64,000 nt of DNA from Chloroflexota bacterium (GTDB lineage Bacteria; Chloroflexota; UBA6077; JACCZL01): assembly GCA_020850535.1 (NCBI GenBank), contig JADZEM010000134.1, forward strand, positions 1 to 64,000, given 5' to 3'. A model generated the notes under the pieces. It was not told the origin of the DNA. It searched no databases and worked only from the letters and a program-made list of their open reading frames with translations. Below, one piece after another: positions 10,070 through 19,360 of the stretch (the first letter of the stretch is position 1; the number at the start of each line of letters is the position of its first letter). Position numbers and translations under genes: made by a program.

Positions 10070-10237
10070 CTACCGGCGCGGCGATGGCACGACCGGCGGC
10101 CGACTGGCGTTCGGCGTGTCGTCGCGGATGCCGAGATCGAGCAGGGCGCTCGGGCGGACGCGTTCGGTCGGGCGCTCCTGACCGAGATCGGGTGAACTGG
10201 GGCCGCGTATGCTCAGTCGGCCCTTGCGAGCAGCCAT
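10070..10237 (-). CDS. Possible 55-residue basic protein
   Basis: An ATG at 10237 is preceded by AGGAGG with a 10-base spacer and opens a 55-codon frame rich in Arg, Pro and Ser (it starts MAARKGRLSIRG). No family is recognised. It is the only candidate gene in the 9925-10410 gap, which otherwise shows only a short direct repeat, GGTCAAGCTCCC-like, near 10390-10420. The good ribosome binding site is the main support. Confidence 0.3.
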   Translation of the reverse strand: MAARKGRLSIRGPSSPDLGQERPTERVRPSALLDLGIRDDTPNASRPPVVPSPRR

Positions 10238-10410
10238 CTGACGTGAGCCTCCTGTCTGACAGGTCTGGGGATGCGTCGCCACGGCGAAGCGGCGGCGCAC
10301 CGGGCTGGGATGAGGTACTCCCATTCTAGGAAGGCCGCCCGCCGGCATCAGTCGCCGCTGCGACACGGCTTCGTCACGCCAAGACCTCTGTCAAGCTCCC
10401 GAAGCCTCGG

Positions 10411-11007
10411 TCAAGCTCCCCCGAGCAGCGCCGCCAGCGCCCGGTAGTCCGCCGCCTGCTGCTCGAAGGGCCGGCGCGCCAGCGCGCGCGGACCAGGATG
10501 GTAGAGCGGCACGAGTTGTCGCCCGTACCAGTCAACCGGGACGCTCACATCCCGCGCCAGCACGCGATCGTGCGCCTCGATCAGCCTGAGTGCCTCCAGC
10601 GCCGCCCGCCCCAGACTCACGACCCAGGCCGGGCCGAGCAGGTCGATGGTCCCGCGTAGATGCGCTGAGCAGGCACGCACTTCGGCGGCTGTCGGGCGGT
10701 CGTTGCGGCCATCCGGCCGGCGCGGATTGCACAGCACCGCGTTCGTCACGAAGACGCGGCTCCGCTCGATGCCGGCCGCTGCCAGCAGCCGCCCGAAGGT
10801 CCGACCGGTCTGGTCGCCGGTCAGCGGCACGCCCGTGCGGTCCGCCCCGAGCCGGCCGGGCGCTTCGGCCACGAACAGGATGCGGGCATCCAGCGGCCCG
10901 TTCCCCTCGCCGATGGCCCTGGTGCGGCCCTCCATGCGAGGACACACGCCGCAGGCCCGCGCCCGCTCCACCAGCGCCTCGAATCGTTCAGCCCGCGATC
11001 CGGTCAC
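10411..11007 (-). CDS. Uracil-DNA glycosylase superfamily protein (iron-sulfur type)
   Basis: 198 residues. CGVC (C19/C22), C93 and C113 match the four cysteines that hold a [4Fe-4S] cluster in family 4/5 uracil-DNA glycosylases. VAEAPGRLGADRTGVPLTG at 46-64 is the uracil-binding motif 1 and LYHPGP near 170 is the motif-2 histidine region. It should remove uracil from DNA after cytosine deamination. The GTG start lies directly after the mccB stop with no spacer, so it is probably translated from the mccB transcript. Confidence 0.82.
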   Translation of the reverse strand: MTGSRAERFEALVERARACGVCPRMEGRTRAIGEGNGPLDARILFVAEAPGRLGADRTGVPLTGDQTGRTFGRLLAAAGIERSRVFVTNAVLCNPRRPDGRNDRPTAAEVRACSAHLRGTIDLLGPAWVVSLGRAALEALRLIEAHDRVLARDVSVPVDWYGRQLVPLYHPGPRALARRPFEQQAADYRALAALLGGA

Positions 11008-12615
11008 TCAGATCCGCAGGACGCCGAACGTCGTCAACGAGATCGGCGCGTTCAACGCCGCCGAGATCCCCTGCGCCAGCACCGCCCGCGTGTCCAGCGG
11101 ATCGATGATCCCATCATCCCAGAGGCGGGCCGTGCTGTAGTATGGGCTGCCCTCCTCCTCGTAGCGCTCCACGATCGGCGCAACGAACGCCGCGCGCTCC
11201 TCTGGCGACAGGTCGCCGCCCCGCTGCCGCAACTGCTCTAATCGCACCGTCAGCAACACGTTCGCCGCCTGCTCGCCGCCCATCACCGACGTGCGACTGT
11301 TCGGCCAGAGCCACAGTTGCCGGGGGCCGTACGCCCGCCCGCACATCGCGTAGTTGCCCGCCCCAAACGAGCCGCCGATCACGACCGTAAACTTCGGCAC
11401 GGCGGCGTTCGCCACGGCCATCACCATCTTCGCGCCATCCCGCGCGATGCCCCGCTGCTCGTACTCGCGGCCCACCATGAAACCGGTGATGTTCTGCAAG
11501 AAGATCAGCGGCGTCCGACGCGCGCAGCACAGCTCGATGAAGTGCGTCGCCTTGAGCGCGCTCTCCGAGAACAGGATGCCGTTGTTCGCGACGATCCCGA
11601 CCGGGAAGCCCATGATCCGCGCGAAGCCGCACACCAGTGTCGTGCCGTAGCGCGCCTTGTGCTCGTCGAACTCCGAGCCATCCACCAGCCGCGCAATCAC
11701 TTCGCGGACCTCAAGCTGCTGGCGGGCGTCGCGGGGGATCAGCCCGTACAGGTCGTCAGGGTCGGCCAGCGGCGGGCGCGCTGGCTGCACCTCCCATGGC
11801 TCGGACTTCTGCGCCGTCAGGTTGCCCACCAGCCGCCGCGCGATGCCCAGCGCCTGCTCGTCGTCCTCGGCGAAGTGGTCGGCCACGCCCGAGAGCCGCG
11901 TGTGTACGTCCGCACCGCCGAGATCCTCGGCGCTCACATCCTCGCCGGTGGCGGCCTTCACCAGGGGCGGCCCGCCCAGGAAGATCGTGCCCGTCCCCTG
12001 CACGATGATCGACTCGTCGCTCATGGCCGGCACATACGCCCCACCGGCCGTGCAGGAGCCCATCACCACGGCGATCTGCGCGATGCCCTGTGCCGACATC
12101 TGCGCCTGGTTGTAGAAGATCCGGCCGAAGTGGTCGCGGTCCGGGAAGACCTCGGCCTGGAGCGGCAGAAACGCCCCGCCCGAGTCCACCAGGTACAGGC
12201 ACGGCAGCCGATTCTGCGCCGCGACCTCCTGCGCCCGCAGGTGCTTCTTCACCGTCAGCGGGTAGTACGTGCCACCCTTGACCGTCGCGTCGTTCGCGAC
12301 CAGCATCACCTCGCGCCCGCTGACCGTCCCGATGCCCGTCACGATGCCGGCCGAGGGCGCTTCACCGCCGTACTGGTCCCAGGCCGCCAGTGCGCCAAGC
12401 TCCAGAAACGGCGTGCCCGGATCGCAGAGCCGAGCGATGCGCTCGCGGGCCAGCAGCTTGCCGCGCGCCCGGTGGCGCGCCACCGCCGCCACGCCGCCGC
12501 CGGCCTGCACGGTCCGCAGCCGCTCCCGCAGCTCGGCCGTCAGCGCCCGATTGTGGGCCTCGTTCTGGCGGCTCGCCTCGGCGGCCGGATCGAACGACGA
12601 ACGGAGGACGGTCAT
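11008..12615 (-). CDS. mccB: Acyl-CoA carboxylase beta subunit, methylcrotonyl-CoA type
   Basis: 535 residues from ATG 12615. The carboxyltransferase signature is extensive: [37 protein letters not shown], the paired [16 protein letters not shown] and [14 protein letters not shown], and [20 protein letters not shown]. The last two are closest to the methylcrotonyl-CoA carboxylase beta chain, which acts in leucine breakdown; propionyl- or geranyl-CoA carboxylase remain possible. The partner biotin carboxylase subunit and other leucine-catabolic genes are absent here. The gene leads an operon with the uracil-DNA glycosylase. Confidence 0.9.
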   Translation of the reverse strand: MTVLRSSFDPAAEASRQNEAHNRALTAELRERLRTVQAGGGVAAVARHRARGKLLARERIARLCDPGTPFLELGALAAWDQYGGEAPSAGIVTGIGTVSGREVMLVANDATVKGGTYYPLTVKKHLRAQEVAAQNRLPCLYLVDSGGAFLPLQAEVFPDRDHFGRIFYNQAQMSAQGIAQIAVVMGSCTAGGAYVPAMSDESIIVQGTGTIFLGGPPLVKAATGEDVSAEDLGGADVHTRLSGVADHFAEDDEQALGIARRLVGNLTAQKSEPWEVQPARPPLADPDDLYGLIPRDARQQLEVREVIARLVDGSEFDEHKARYGTTLVCGFARIMGFPVGIVANNGILFSESALKATHFIELCCARRTPLIFLQNITGFMVGREYEQRGIARDGAKMVMAVANAAVPKFTVVIGGSFGAGNYAMCGRAYGPRQLWLWPNSRTSVMGGEQAANVLLTVRLEQLRQRGGDLSPEERAAFVAPIVERYEEEGSPYYSTARLWDDGIIDPLDTRAVLAQGISAALNAPISLTTFGVLRI

Positions 12616-12723
12616 GACGGGGAGAGCGTACCACGCCGCCGGCCTCACACCCTTTTTCGCTGGACGCCACCCAGACGTCGGGGCCGAGCCGGAATCTCGC
12701 ACGTCCGCGCCCGGGGCGCTCGC

Positions 12724-12729
12724 TATAAT
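12724..12729 (+). promoter_or_regulatory. Candidate -10 box (TATAAT) for the S41 lipoprotein
   Basis: A perfect TATAAT sits 52 bases before the GTG start at 12781, in the gap between divergent mccB and the S41 gene. No clear -35 hexamer is visible at the expected distance, so the call rests on the -10 match and position. Confidence 0.45.
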
Positions 12730-12780
12730 CCAGGACGAGCAGGTTCGCGAAGGCCTGCCTCGTTCTAGGAGGCGCGCACC

Positions 12781-14256
12781 GTGCCCACACCCACCGCGTG
12801 GCGTGCAGGCTGGCTCCGTGTGGCCGCACGTGGCGTGGCCGTGGTCACCATCGCTGCGCTGGTCACCGGCTGCTCGGCCGCGAGCAGCGCCCAGTCCGGC
12901 AACACGCGTGCCAGCACCCAGGACGAGACCGCCGCCCCCAAACCCTCCCAGAGCGGCGCGGCCACGGGTACGGTGCGCGGCGCGGCGCCGACGGCCGCCA
13001 CCAACAACGGGCTGATCCCCACGTCCGAGCTGGCGAACGTCTACCAGCAGATCGTCCAGCGGTACCCCGGCCCGGTCGATCCGTCCCAGATCGTCGAAAG
13101 CGCGGTGGCCGCTGTCCACGAAGCGGGCGCCCAGGCCAACGCCCTGCCGCTCGATCTCGCCCCCATCGACCTCCTGCCCGCCCCGGTCGGCGATCCCGCC
13201 CGTGACTGGTCGGCGTTCGCGCGCGGCTACGATCTGATGGTTGCCAAGCACCCGGCCTGGGCCGCGCAGAGCCGGCCAGACCGCGCCATCGTTCGGGGGA
13301 TGCTGGCGGCGCTGCAGGACGACGCGGCCCAGTTGCTGGATCCAACGGACCTCGTCGTCACCGGCGAGACGCGGATCACTGGCGTCGGCGTCATTATGTC
13401 GAAGCCCGGCCCGACGGACCCGCCCTACGTCTCCGAAGTGTTTCGGAACAGCCCGGCCGCCGGCGCTGGCCTCCGTCTGGGCGACCAGATCGTCGCCGTG
13501 GACGGCAACCCCACCAACAACCTGAGCGTCTCACAGGTCTCGGCGATGGTGCGCGGCCAGGAAGGCACCGCCGTCACGCTCTCGATCATGCGGGGCGCCC
13601 CGCCGCCAACCGACGTTCGCATCCGTCGCGCCCCCGTAGACACCCCGCCCATCGACGTCAACGTGCGCCAGGATGGCCTCGCCGTGATGCGCATCCGCAG
13701 CTTCACCGAGGGCACACCGGAGTTCGTGCAGCGGCTGCTGGTGACGGGCCGCAATCAGGGCATCCGTGGCTGGATCCTCGACCTGCGCGGCAACTCGACG
13801 GGCACGCCCGAGACGATGGCGCTGGTGGCCCTCAACTTCCTGGAGAACCGCCCGGTGGCGTACGCGGTGGACCGCAACGGTCAGCGCATCGCCCTGCAAG
13901 CGCCGGGGCGGTCTGCCGCCGGCCGGGTGCCGTTCGCCGTGGTGGTGGACCGTGGCACGTCGTCGTGGGCCGAGGTCTTCACTGCCTCGGTCAAGGAGTA
14001 CCGGGCTGGCCCCGTGGTCGGCGCGAAGACCGCCGGCACCGTCGGGCTGGTGACGCAGCAGCTCTCAGACGGCTCGGCGTTCCAGATGACCGTCGCGCGG
14101 ATGCAGACCCCGAACGGCACGCCCATCGACAAGCAGGGCGTGGTGCCAGATGTGGAGGCCGTCGCCCAGGTGGCGGACCTTCAACAGGGCGACGATCCGC
14201 CGGTCCGGCGGGCCGCCGAGCTGTTGGCGGCCAGGCCGGTCCAGGTGATGCGTTAG
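12781..14256 (+). CDS. S41-family (CtpA-like) PDZ lipoprotein, probable non-canonical peptidase
   Basis: 491 residues from GTG 12781. A signal peptide ends in LVTGC, so Cys31 is the lipidation site and the protein is tethered outside the membrane. A PDZ domain lies at about 200-280 ([19 protein letters not shown]), followed by the S41 core. The nucleophile is Ser395 in GTSSWAEVF. In active C-terminal processing proteases a lysine follows 25 residues later (FGKG); here that position is Thr420 in KTAGTVG. It may be inactive, or use another base such as Lys416. The stop overlaps the convergent small membrane gene by 4 bases. Confidence 0.85.
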   Translation: MPTPTAWRAGWLRVAARGVAVVTIAALVTGCSAASSAQSGNTRASTQDETAAPKPSQSGAATGTVRGAAPTAATNNGLIPTSELANVYQQIVQRYPGPVDPSQIVESAVAAVHEAGAQANALPLDLAPIDLLPAPVGDPARDWSAFARGYDLMVAKHPAWAAQSRPDRAIVRGMLAALQDDAAQLLDPTDLVVTGETRITGVGVIMSKPGPTDPPYVSEVFRNSPAAGAGLRLGDQIVAVDGNPTNNLSVSQVSAMVRGQEGTAVTLSIMRGAPPPTDVRIRRAPVDTPPIDVNVRQDGLAVMRIRSFTEGTPEFVQRLLVTGRNQGIRGWILDLRGNSTGTPETMALVALNFLENRPVAYAVDRNGQRIALQAPGRSAAGRVPFAVVVDRGTSSWAEVFTASVKEYRAGPVVGAKTAGTVGLVTQQLSDGSAFQMTVARMQTPNGTPIDKQGVVPDVEAVAQVADLQQGDDPPVRRAAELLAARPVQVMR

Positions 14257-14477
14257 GCGGTCGTCGCGGCGTCGCTGGCGGCCGTCGAGCCGTTCCGCGC
14301 GATCACCGAGCGGATCTCCTCGCGCAGCTCACGCACCAGTTGACGCGTCTCGTCCAGGATCGCCTCAGAGCGGCCCTGCGCCATGCCCAGGTCCGTCGGG
14401 ATGCGCTCCTCCTGGAAGAAGTCGTACGCCATCTTCAGCCCGAAGCCGATCAGGACACCAAACAGGAACTTCACCAT
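14253..14477 (-). CDS. Small single-pass membrane protein with C-terminal helix
   Basis: 74 residues from ATG 14477, with a strong GGAGGT ribosome binding site; the longer upstream reading lacks one. An N-terminal membrane segment (FLFGVLIGFGLKMAYDFF) is followed by a charged helix ILDETRQLVRELREEIRSVI that could form a coiled coil. This layout resembles YtxH-type small envelope proteins, but no family assignment is certain. Its stop overlaps that of the convergent S41 gene (TTA/TAG shared). Confidence 0.7.
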   Translation of the reverse strand: MVKFLFGVLIGFGLKMAYDFFQEERIPTDLGMAQGRSEAILDETRQLVRELREEIRSVIARNGSTAASDAATTA

Positions 14478-14569
14478 ACCTCCACCTCTCGCGCCGCTGA
14501 GGACGCGGTCCGGAGCTATCAGTATACGGTCGCACCCGGGGACAGCCTCACCGCTCAACCCGCTGCGCC

Positions 14570-15490
14570 CTACCGCAGCCCCGCGAACAGGTCCGTCTCC
14601 GGCAGCGACACCGGCACCCGCGACTGCACCAGCCGGAACTGCTCCCGCCCGAACATGCTGTCGAACGCCTGATCCGGCAGCCGCGCGAAGAAGACCTCCG
14701 GCCCCATCTGGGTCGCATGGGCCCAGAGCGCCTCGCGCTTCTTCGAGACGTGCGCCGAGACATCCACCACCGTGGTGATGAGCTGGTCCGGGATGCCCCA
14801 GGGCGGGGGCGTCGGCGCGGCTTCCTCTGTCGCAGCAGCAGCCGCCGGTGCAGCGTCCGCCTGCGGATCGGCGGCTGCCTCGGCGTCGCCGTCCGAACGT
14901 CCGCCAGGGCCGTCGATCCCAAGCTCGTGCAGCCGCCGCCCGAACTCCACGAACTGCGACTGCCCGATCGCCGTGTAGTACAGCTTCGCCGTCGTGTGGG
15001 GCGGGTGACCGTCGTCCAGCAGCGGATCGCCGGCACGGTGGAACGCCCCGACCGCCACCCGGTGCGCGTTGATGTGGTCCGGGTGTCCGTAGAAGCCGTT
15101 CTCGTCGTAGGTGACGATGATGTCCGGCTGGTACGTGCGGACCAGCGTCACCAGCCGCGCGATGGCATCGTTCAGGTTCGCCTGGTGGAACGCCTCCGGG
15201 TGGTGGTTGTCCAGGGCGCCCATCATGCCCGAGTCGCGGTAGCCCAGCATCTCCAGGTGACGAACACCGAGAATCTCGCAGGCCCGCTCAAGCTCGCGCC
15301 GCCGCACCTCGGCCAACAGCTCCGGCTCGACGCCGGTCTCCGGGGCAATCTCGCCGACCTCGCCGCCGGTACAGGTCACCAGCACCGTGCGGAACCCATC
15401 GGCGGCCGCCTGCGCCAGCACACCGCCCGTGCCGATGGATTCGTCGTCCGGGTGGGCGTGTACCGCCATCAAGGTGAGTGGATTGGCCAT
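14570..15490 (-). CDS. PIG-L family (LmbE-like) N-acetylglucosaminyl deacetylase
   Basis: 306 residues. The zinc motif AHPDDE at 12-17 follows a short beta strand, and YDENGFYGHPDHINAH near 145-160 supplies the remaining ligands. The family removes acetyl groups from GlcNAc-linked substrates; MshB and Mca in mycothiol metabolism are members. The spacing of the second motif is Mca/MshB-like, but no other mycothiol gene is nearby, so the substrate is open. An Ala/Asp/Pro-rich insert at about 205-235 is low-complexity and unusual for the fold. The neighbour LysR gene is divergent, 202 bases away. Confidence 0.88.
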   Translation of the reverse strand: MANPLTLMAVHAHPDDESIGTGGVLAQAAADGFRTVLVTCTGGEVGEIAPETGVEPELLAEVRRRELERACEILGVRHLEMLGYRDSGMMGALDNHHPEAFHQANLNDAIARLVTLVRTYQPDIIVTYDENGFYGHPDHINAHRVAVGAFHRAGDPLLDDGHPPHTTAKLYYTAIGQSQFVEFGRRLHELGIDGPGGRSDGDAEAAADPQADAAPAAAAATEEAAPTPPPWGIPDQLITTVVDVSAHVSKKREALWAHATQMGPEVFFARLPDQAFDSMFGREQFRLVQSRVPVSLPETDLFAGLR

Positions 15491-15692
15491 CGAGTGATGC
15501 TCCTTCGTGTCCTACAGGCTGAGAATCCGATGGGGACGACGCGCGTCGGTGCAGGGGGCAGCGCCCTGGCACCCGCGGGCGAGGCCGTCACACGGGGGTG
15601 GGCTGGTGCGTGCCCAGCCGGCTGTCTGCTGCCGGCCGATGCTGGCTCAGGCATCCCCCCGGCCGGTATACCTCTCTGATCCGAGGTGCGGC

Positions 15693-16718
15693 GTGCTCAT
15701 CAAGCAGATCGAAGCGTTCGTCGAGGTCGTTCAACGCGGAACAGTCTCGCGGGCCGCTGAAGCGTTGGGCGTCACCCAGCCAGCGCTGACAGCCCGCCTC
15801 CACGCACTTGAGTCCGAGCTGGGACAGGTGTTGTTCGCGCGGTCCGGGCGCGGCGTGCGCCTGACCGATGCCGGCCGCGTCTTCCTCCCGCACGCCGAGC
15901 GGGCGCTCATGGCGATTGTCGATGGCCGCGCCGCCGTGGCCGACCTTGCGAGCGGCCGGGCCGGCAAGCTGGTGATCGGCGCGACCGGGTCGGTCAGCAG
16001 TTACGTGCTCCCGAAAGTCCTCAAACGGTTCCGGATGGAGCATCCGCGCGTCGAGCTGACCGTGCGGACCGGGCACTCCGAGCAAGTCCTGGAGCTGGTC
16101 CTCACCGAGAGCGTCGAACTGGCCATCGTGCGCCAACTGCGCCACGACGATGTTGATGTGATTCCGCTCTATGACGACGAGCTGACGCTCGTGACCCATC
16201 CATCTCATCCGTTCGCACGACGCGGCTCCGCCCGGCTGGCGGACGTGGTCGCCGAGGGGCTGGTAGTCTTCGACCGAGCCTCCAGCTACTACGAGCTGAC
16301 CCAGGCGTTGTTCGTTGGAGCTGGCGTACCCCCTCGCATCATTATGGAGTTGGACAACTTCGAGGCGGCGAAAAAGATGCTCGAAGAGGGGCTCGGGGTG
16401 GCGCTGCTGCCGATCGTCGCGGTCGAGCGCGAGCTGGAGCTGGGGCAGCTGGCCTCCGTCCCGATTGTCGATGCCGGGCCGGTCCACCGCCGGATGGTGG
16501 TGATCCGCCGCAACGACGTCGGGCCGCCGGGCGGCATCGCCCAGGCGTTCCTCGACATGCTGATGGAGATGATCGGGCCGCACCCGCACAACGGCTCGGC
16601 GCACGCGCCCGTCTCGCGGCCGATTGGCCGCCGGGCGGCGTCGGCCATCAGTAGCCAGCGCGAGCCTGACCGGGCGTCAGCGCTCGGCGTCCACCTCGCG
16701 AGCCTCGCCAGCGAGTAA
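15693..16718 (+). CDS. LysR-family transcriptional regulator
   Basis: 341 residues from GTG 15693; an upstream extension lacks homology. The N-terminal winged helix-turn-helix (VVQRGTVSRAAEALGVTQPALTARLHALESELG) and the effector-binding domain from about residue 90 fit the family, with SVELAIVRQL and EEGLGVALLP as typical elements. The C-terminal 45 residues are an extra, disordered Ala/Ser/Arg tail. The FAD oxidoreductase gene starts 50 bases downstream on the same strand and is the likely target or partner. The effector is unknown. Confidence 0.9.
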   Translation: MLIKQIEAFVEVVQRGTVSRAAEALGVTQPALTARLHALESELGQVLFARSGRGVRLTDAGRVFLPHAERALMAIVDGRAAVADLASGRAGKLVIGATGSVSSYVLPKVLKRFRMEHPRVELTVRTGHSEQVLELVLTESVELAIVRQLRHDDVDVIPLYDDELTLVTHPSHPFARRGSARLADVVAEGLVVFDRASSYYELTQALFVGAGVPPRIIMELDNFEAAKKMLEEGLGVALLPIVAVERELELGQLASVPIVDAGPVHRRMVVIRRNDVGPPGGIAQAFLDMLMEMIGPHPHNGSAHAPVSRPIGRRAASAISSQREPDRASALGVHLASLASE

Positions 16719-16768
16719 GCCCGCCAGCGTCCACCACGCTCACCGCCAACACTGCCAGAGGCTGTCTC

Positions 16769-18154
16769 ATGCCCCACACGTACACCTACACCCGTGAAGC
16801 GCCCGTCGTCGCCGAGGTTGACGTGCTCGTCGTCGGCGGCGGGACGGCCGGCATCGGTGCGGCCGTCGCCGCCGCCCGCAACGGCGCCAGCACCATCCTG
16901 ATCGAGCGCTACGGCTTCCTGGGCGGCAACGCCACGGCCAGCCTCGTCGGACCGTTCATGACCTCGTTCAGCGCGGACGGCAGAACCCAGCTGGTGCGCG
17001 GCATCTTCGACGAGCTGGTGCGGCGGATGGAGACGACCGGCGGCGCGATCCACCCCTCGAAAGTCCCCTCCTCGATCTCGCGCTCGGCCTACATGAAGCA
17101 CGGCCACATCGGGGTGACCCCGTTCGACCCCGAGGCGATGAAGGTCGCCAGCGCCGAGCTGTGCCTGGAGGCCGACGTCCGCCTGATGCTGCACACCTCG
17201 TTCGTCGATCCCATCGTGGAGGATGGCGCGGTCCGCGGCGCGGTCGTGCACAGCAAGGAAGGGCTGCAGGTCGTGCGCGCCAAGACGACCATCGACTGCT
17301 CGGCGGACGCCGACGTTGCAGCCCGGGCTGGCGCGCCGTTCAAGCAGGGCCGCGAGTCTGACGGGCTGGTGCAGCCGGCCACCATGTTCTTCCGGGTGGG
17401 CAACGTCGAGCGCGCCCAGGTGGACGCCTACTTCCGCGAGCACCCGGAGGAGATCGAGCAGCGGATGGCGTTCAGCTCCTGTATCAAGGCCGCCCAGGCC
17501 AACGGCGACTACACCATCCCGCGCGAGCGCCTCAGCATGTACGAGAGCCCGCAGGAGGGCGTCTGGCGAGTCAACGTCAGCCGGGTGCTCGGGGTGGACG
17601 GTACCAAGGTGGCCGACCTGACCCGCGCCGAGATCGAGGGGCGGCGGCAGGTGCTCGAGATCTACGCCTTCCTCCGCAAGTACGTCCCGGGCTTCCAGAA
17701 CTGCATCTTGATCGACACCGCCGCGCAGATCGGCGTCCGCGAGACCCGTCGCATCGAGGGCGAGTACACCCTGACCCTGGATGACCTGATCGCCGGCCGC
17801 GACTTTGACGACACCATCGCCTACTGCGCCTACCCCATCGACATCCACGATCCGAAGGGCGCCGGCGGCGGCATCTCCAATCGCGGCGAGACGGCCAACG
17901 CCTACCAGATCCCGTACCGCTGTCTCGTGCCGCTGAAGGTCGAGCAGTTGCTGGTGGCGGGCCGGTGCGTCTCGGCGACCCACGAGGCGCTCGGCGGTAT
18001 CCGTGTGATGCCGCCCTCCTTTGCGATGGGCGAGGCGGCCGGCACCGCCGCCGCCCTGGCCCTCCAGGAGGGCGTGCCCCCCCGCAAGGTGCCCGTGCCG
18101 TGGCTCCGCCAGACGCTCAAGGAGCGCGGCGCGTACCTCGGCCCCAACGCGTAG
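16769..18154 (+). CDS. FAD-dependent oxidoreductase (FAD_oxidored family)
   Basis: 461 residues. The N-terminal dinucleotide-binding motif VLVVGGGTAGIGAAVAAARNG at about 20-40 with LIERYGFLGGNAT beyond it binds FAD. The C-terminus has LLVAGRCVSATHEALGGIRVMPPSFAMGEAAG, the second FAD contact region of this family. These enzymes act on small organic substrates in catabolic clusters; the substrate cannot be read from sequence. It follows the LysR gene and is followed by a remnant SDR gene, which suggests a former catabolic cluster that has been cut back. Confidence 0.88.
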   Translation: MPHTYTYTREAPVVAEVDVLVVGGGTAGIGAAVAAARNGASTILIERYGFLGGNATASLVGPFMTSFSADGRTQLVRGIFDELVRRMETTGGAIHPSKVPSSISRSAYMKHGHIGVTPFDPEAMKVASAELCLEADVRLMLHTSFVDPIVEDGAVRGAVVHSKEGLQVVRAKTTIDCSADADVAARAGAPFKQGRESDGLVQPATMFFRVGNVERAQVDAYFREHPEEIEQRMAFSSCIKAAQANGDYTIPRERLSMYESPQEGVWRVNVSRVLGVDGTKVADLTRAEIEGRRQVLEIYAFLRKYVPGFQNCILIDTAAQIGVRETRRIEGEYTLTLDDLIAGRDFDDTIAYCAYPIDIHDPKGAGGGISNRGETANAYQIPYRCLVPLKVEQLLVAGRCVSATHEALGGIRVMPPSFAMGEAAGTAAALALQEGVPPRKVPVPWLRQTLKERGAYLGPNA

Positions 18155-18185
18155 ACCGGGCGAAGATCGCCGCGCTCCCGGGCGT

Positions 18186-18285
18186 TCAGCTCATGTACAT
18201 CCCGCCGTTGACGTCGATCGTCTGACCCGTCATGTAGCCCGCAGCCACGCCGACCTCGGCGCAAGGCAGCACGACGCGGCGAAAG
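18186..18285 (-). pseudogene. 3' remnant of a short-chain dehydrogenase/reductase
   Basis: Reading the minus strand gives AGYMTGQTIDVNGGMYMS followed by a stop at 18186, an unmistakable SDR/FabG C-terminus. Upstream codons lose similarity within about 15 residues, and the region near 18300-18328 carries repeated TTCTGTC and TGTCAA words, possibly the deletion junction. The remainder of the gene is gone. The stop codon lies 31 bases after the convergent FAD oxidoreductase gene; the rest of the 18155-18352 gap holds no other feature. Confidence 0.75.
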
Positions 18286-18352
18286 CGCGCCCTCGCCCGC
18301 CGATTCTGTCAATATGTCAATTCTGTCGGAGGGCGTATCCCCCGCCCGCCCG

Positions 18353-19360
18353 CTACGCCTCGGCGGCGTGGCCCGCCGGACCCAGCTTCTGCACCTCGGC
18401 GGCGAAGTGACACGCGCTCTCGATGCCGCCGTCGAGCGACACCATCGGCGGGACCGTCGTGCGGCAAACCTCCTGCGCCAGCGGGCAGCGCGGATGAAAC
18501 CGGCAGCCGGACGGCGGCGCGAGCGGCGACGGGATCTCGCCGCCCAGCGGCTGGCGGTTCTGCCGCCGCACCGGATCGGGAACGGGCGTTGCGGCCAGCA
18601 GCGCACGGGTGTACGGGTGGCCCGGGGCCGCAAACAGCGCGTCCACCGGTCCGCTCTCGACCAGCGCGCCCAGGTACATCACCAGCACCCGGCCCGCCAC
18701 CGCCCGCACCACCCCCAGATCGTGGGTGATGAACAGCTCGGCCAGCCCCGTCGCCTGCTGGAGATCGCGCAGCAGCTTGAGCACCTGGGCCCGCACCGAC
18801 ACGTCGAGCGCCGAGACCGGCTCGTCGGCCACCACGAAGCGCGGTTTCGAGGCCACGGCCCGCGCCACGCCGACCCGCTGCCGCTGACCGCCGGACAGCT
18901 CGTGCGGGTACCGCTCCAGAAAGACGGCCGGGTCCAGCCCGACCTGCGCCAGCAGAGCCTCGGTCCGCGAGCGCACGTCCGGCCCGCGCATCCCCAGGTT
19001 GTAGCGGAGCGGCACTTCCAGGCTGCCGCCAATCGTCTTGCGCGGGTTGAGCGAGGACGCCGTGTCCTGAAACACGACCTGCACCTCGCGTCGGAAGCGC
19101 TTCCAGGCCTCGCCAGTCAGGTCTCGCAGCGGGCGGCCGTCGTACAGGATCTCGCCGGCCGTCGGCGGCAGCAGCCCGAGCAGCATCCGACCGAGCGTTG
19201 ACTTCCCCGAGCCGCTCTCCCCGACCAGCGCGACGGTCTCCCCCTCCTGAATGGCGAGCGAGACGTCGTCCACGGCGCGGAGCTGACGGCGCGGCCCGAA
19301 GAAGCCGGACCGCACCACGAACACGCGGCTCAGATTCCGCCCTTCGATGAGCGGCGTCAC
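18353..19360 (-). CDS. Oligopeptide/dipeptide ABC transporter ATPase, OppF/DppF type
   Basis: 335 residues. Walker A GESGSGKST near residue 50, signature [14 protein letters not shown] near 155, Walker B FVVADEP near 177 and switch THDLGVV are intact. The C-terminal oligopeptide-transporter domain has CRFHPRCPLAQEVC, the cysteine cluster typical of OppD/F pairs. The GTG start overlaps the preceding deoxyribosyltransferase-like gene by 4 bases. Permeases and a binding protein are missing from the window, so the import cargo is unknown; dipeptides, nickel or nucleoside-like compounds are all possible for this family. Confidence 0.92.
   Translation of the reverse strand: MTPLIEGRNLSRVFVVRSGFFGPRRQLRAVDDVSLAIQEGETVALVGESGSGKSTLGRMLLGLLPPTAGEILYDGRPLRDLTGEAWKRFRREVQVVFQDTASSLNPRKTIGGSLEVPLRYNLGMRGPDVRSRTEALLAQVGLDPAVFLERYPHELSGGQRQRVGVARAVASKPRFVVADEPVSALDVSVRAQVLKLLRDLQQATGLAELFITHDLGVVRAVAGRVLVMYLGALVESGPVDALFAAPGHPYTRALLAATPVPDPVRRQNRQPLGGEIPSPLAPPSGCRFHPRCPLAQEVCRTTVPPMVSLDGGIESACHFAAEVQKLGPAGHAAEA

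Noticed and set aside
9925-10410. A tRNA or other structured RNA in the gap
   Set aside because: No T-arm-like GGTTCRANTCC word or cloverleaf was found; only a small open frame with a good ribosome binding site is credible.
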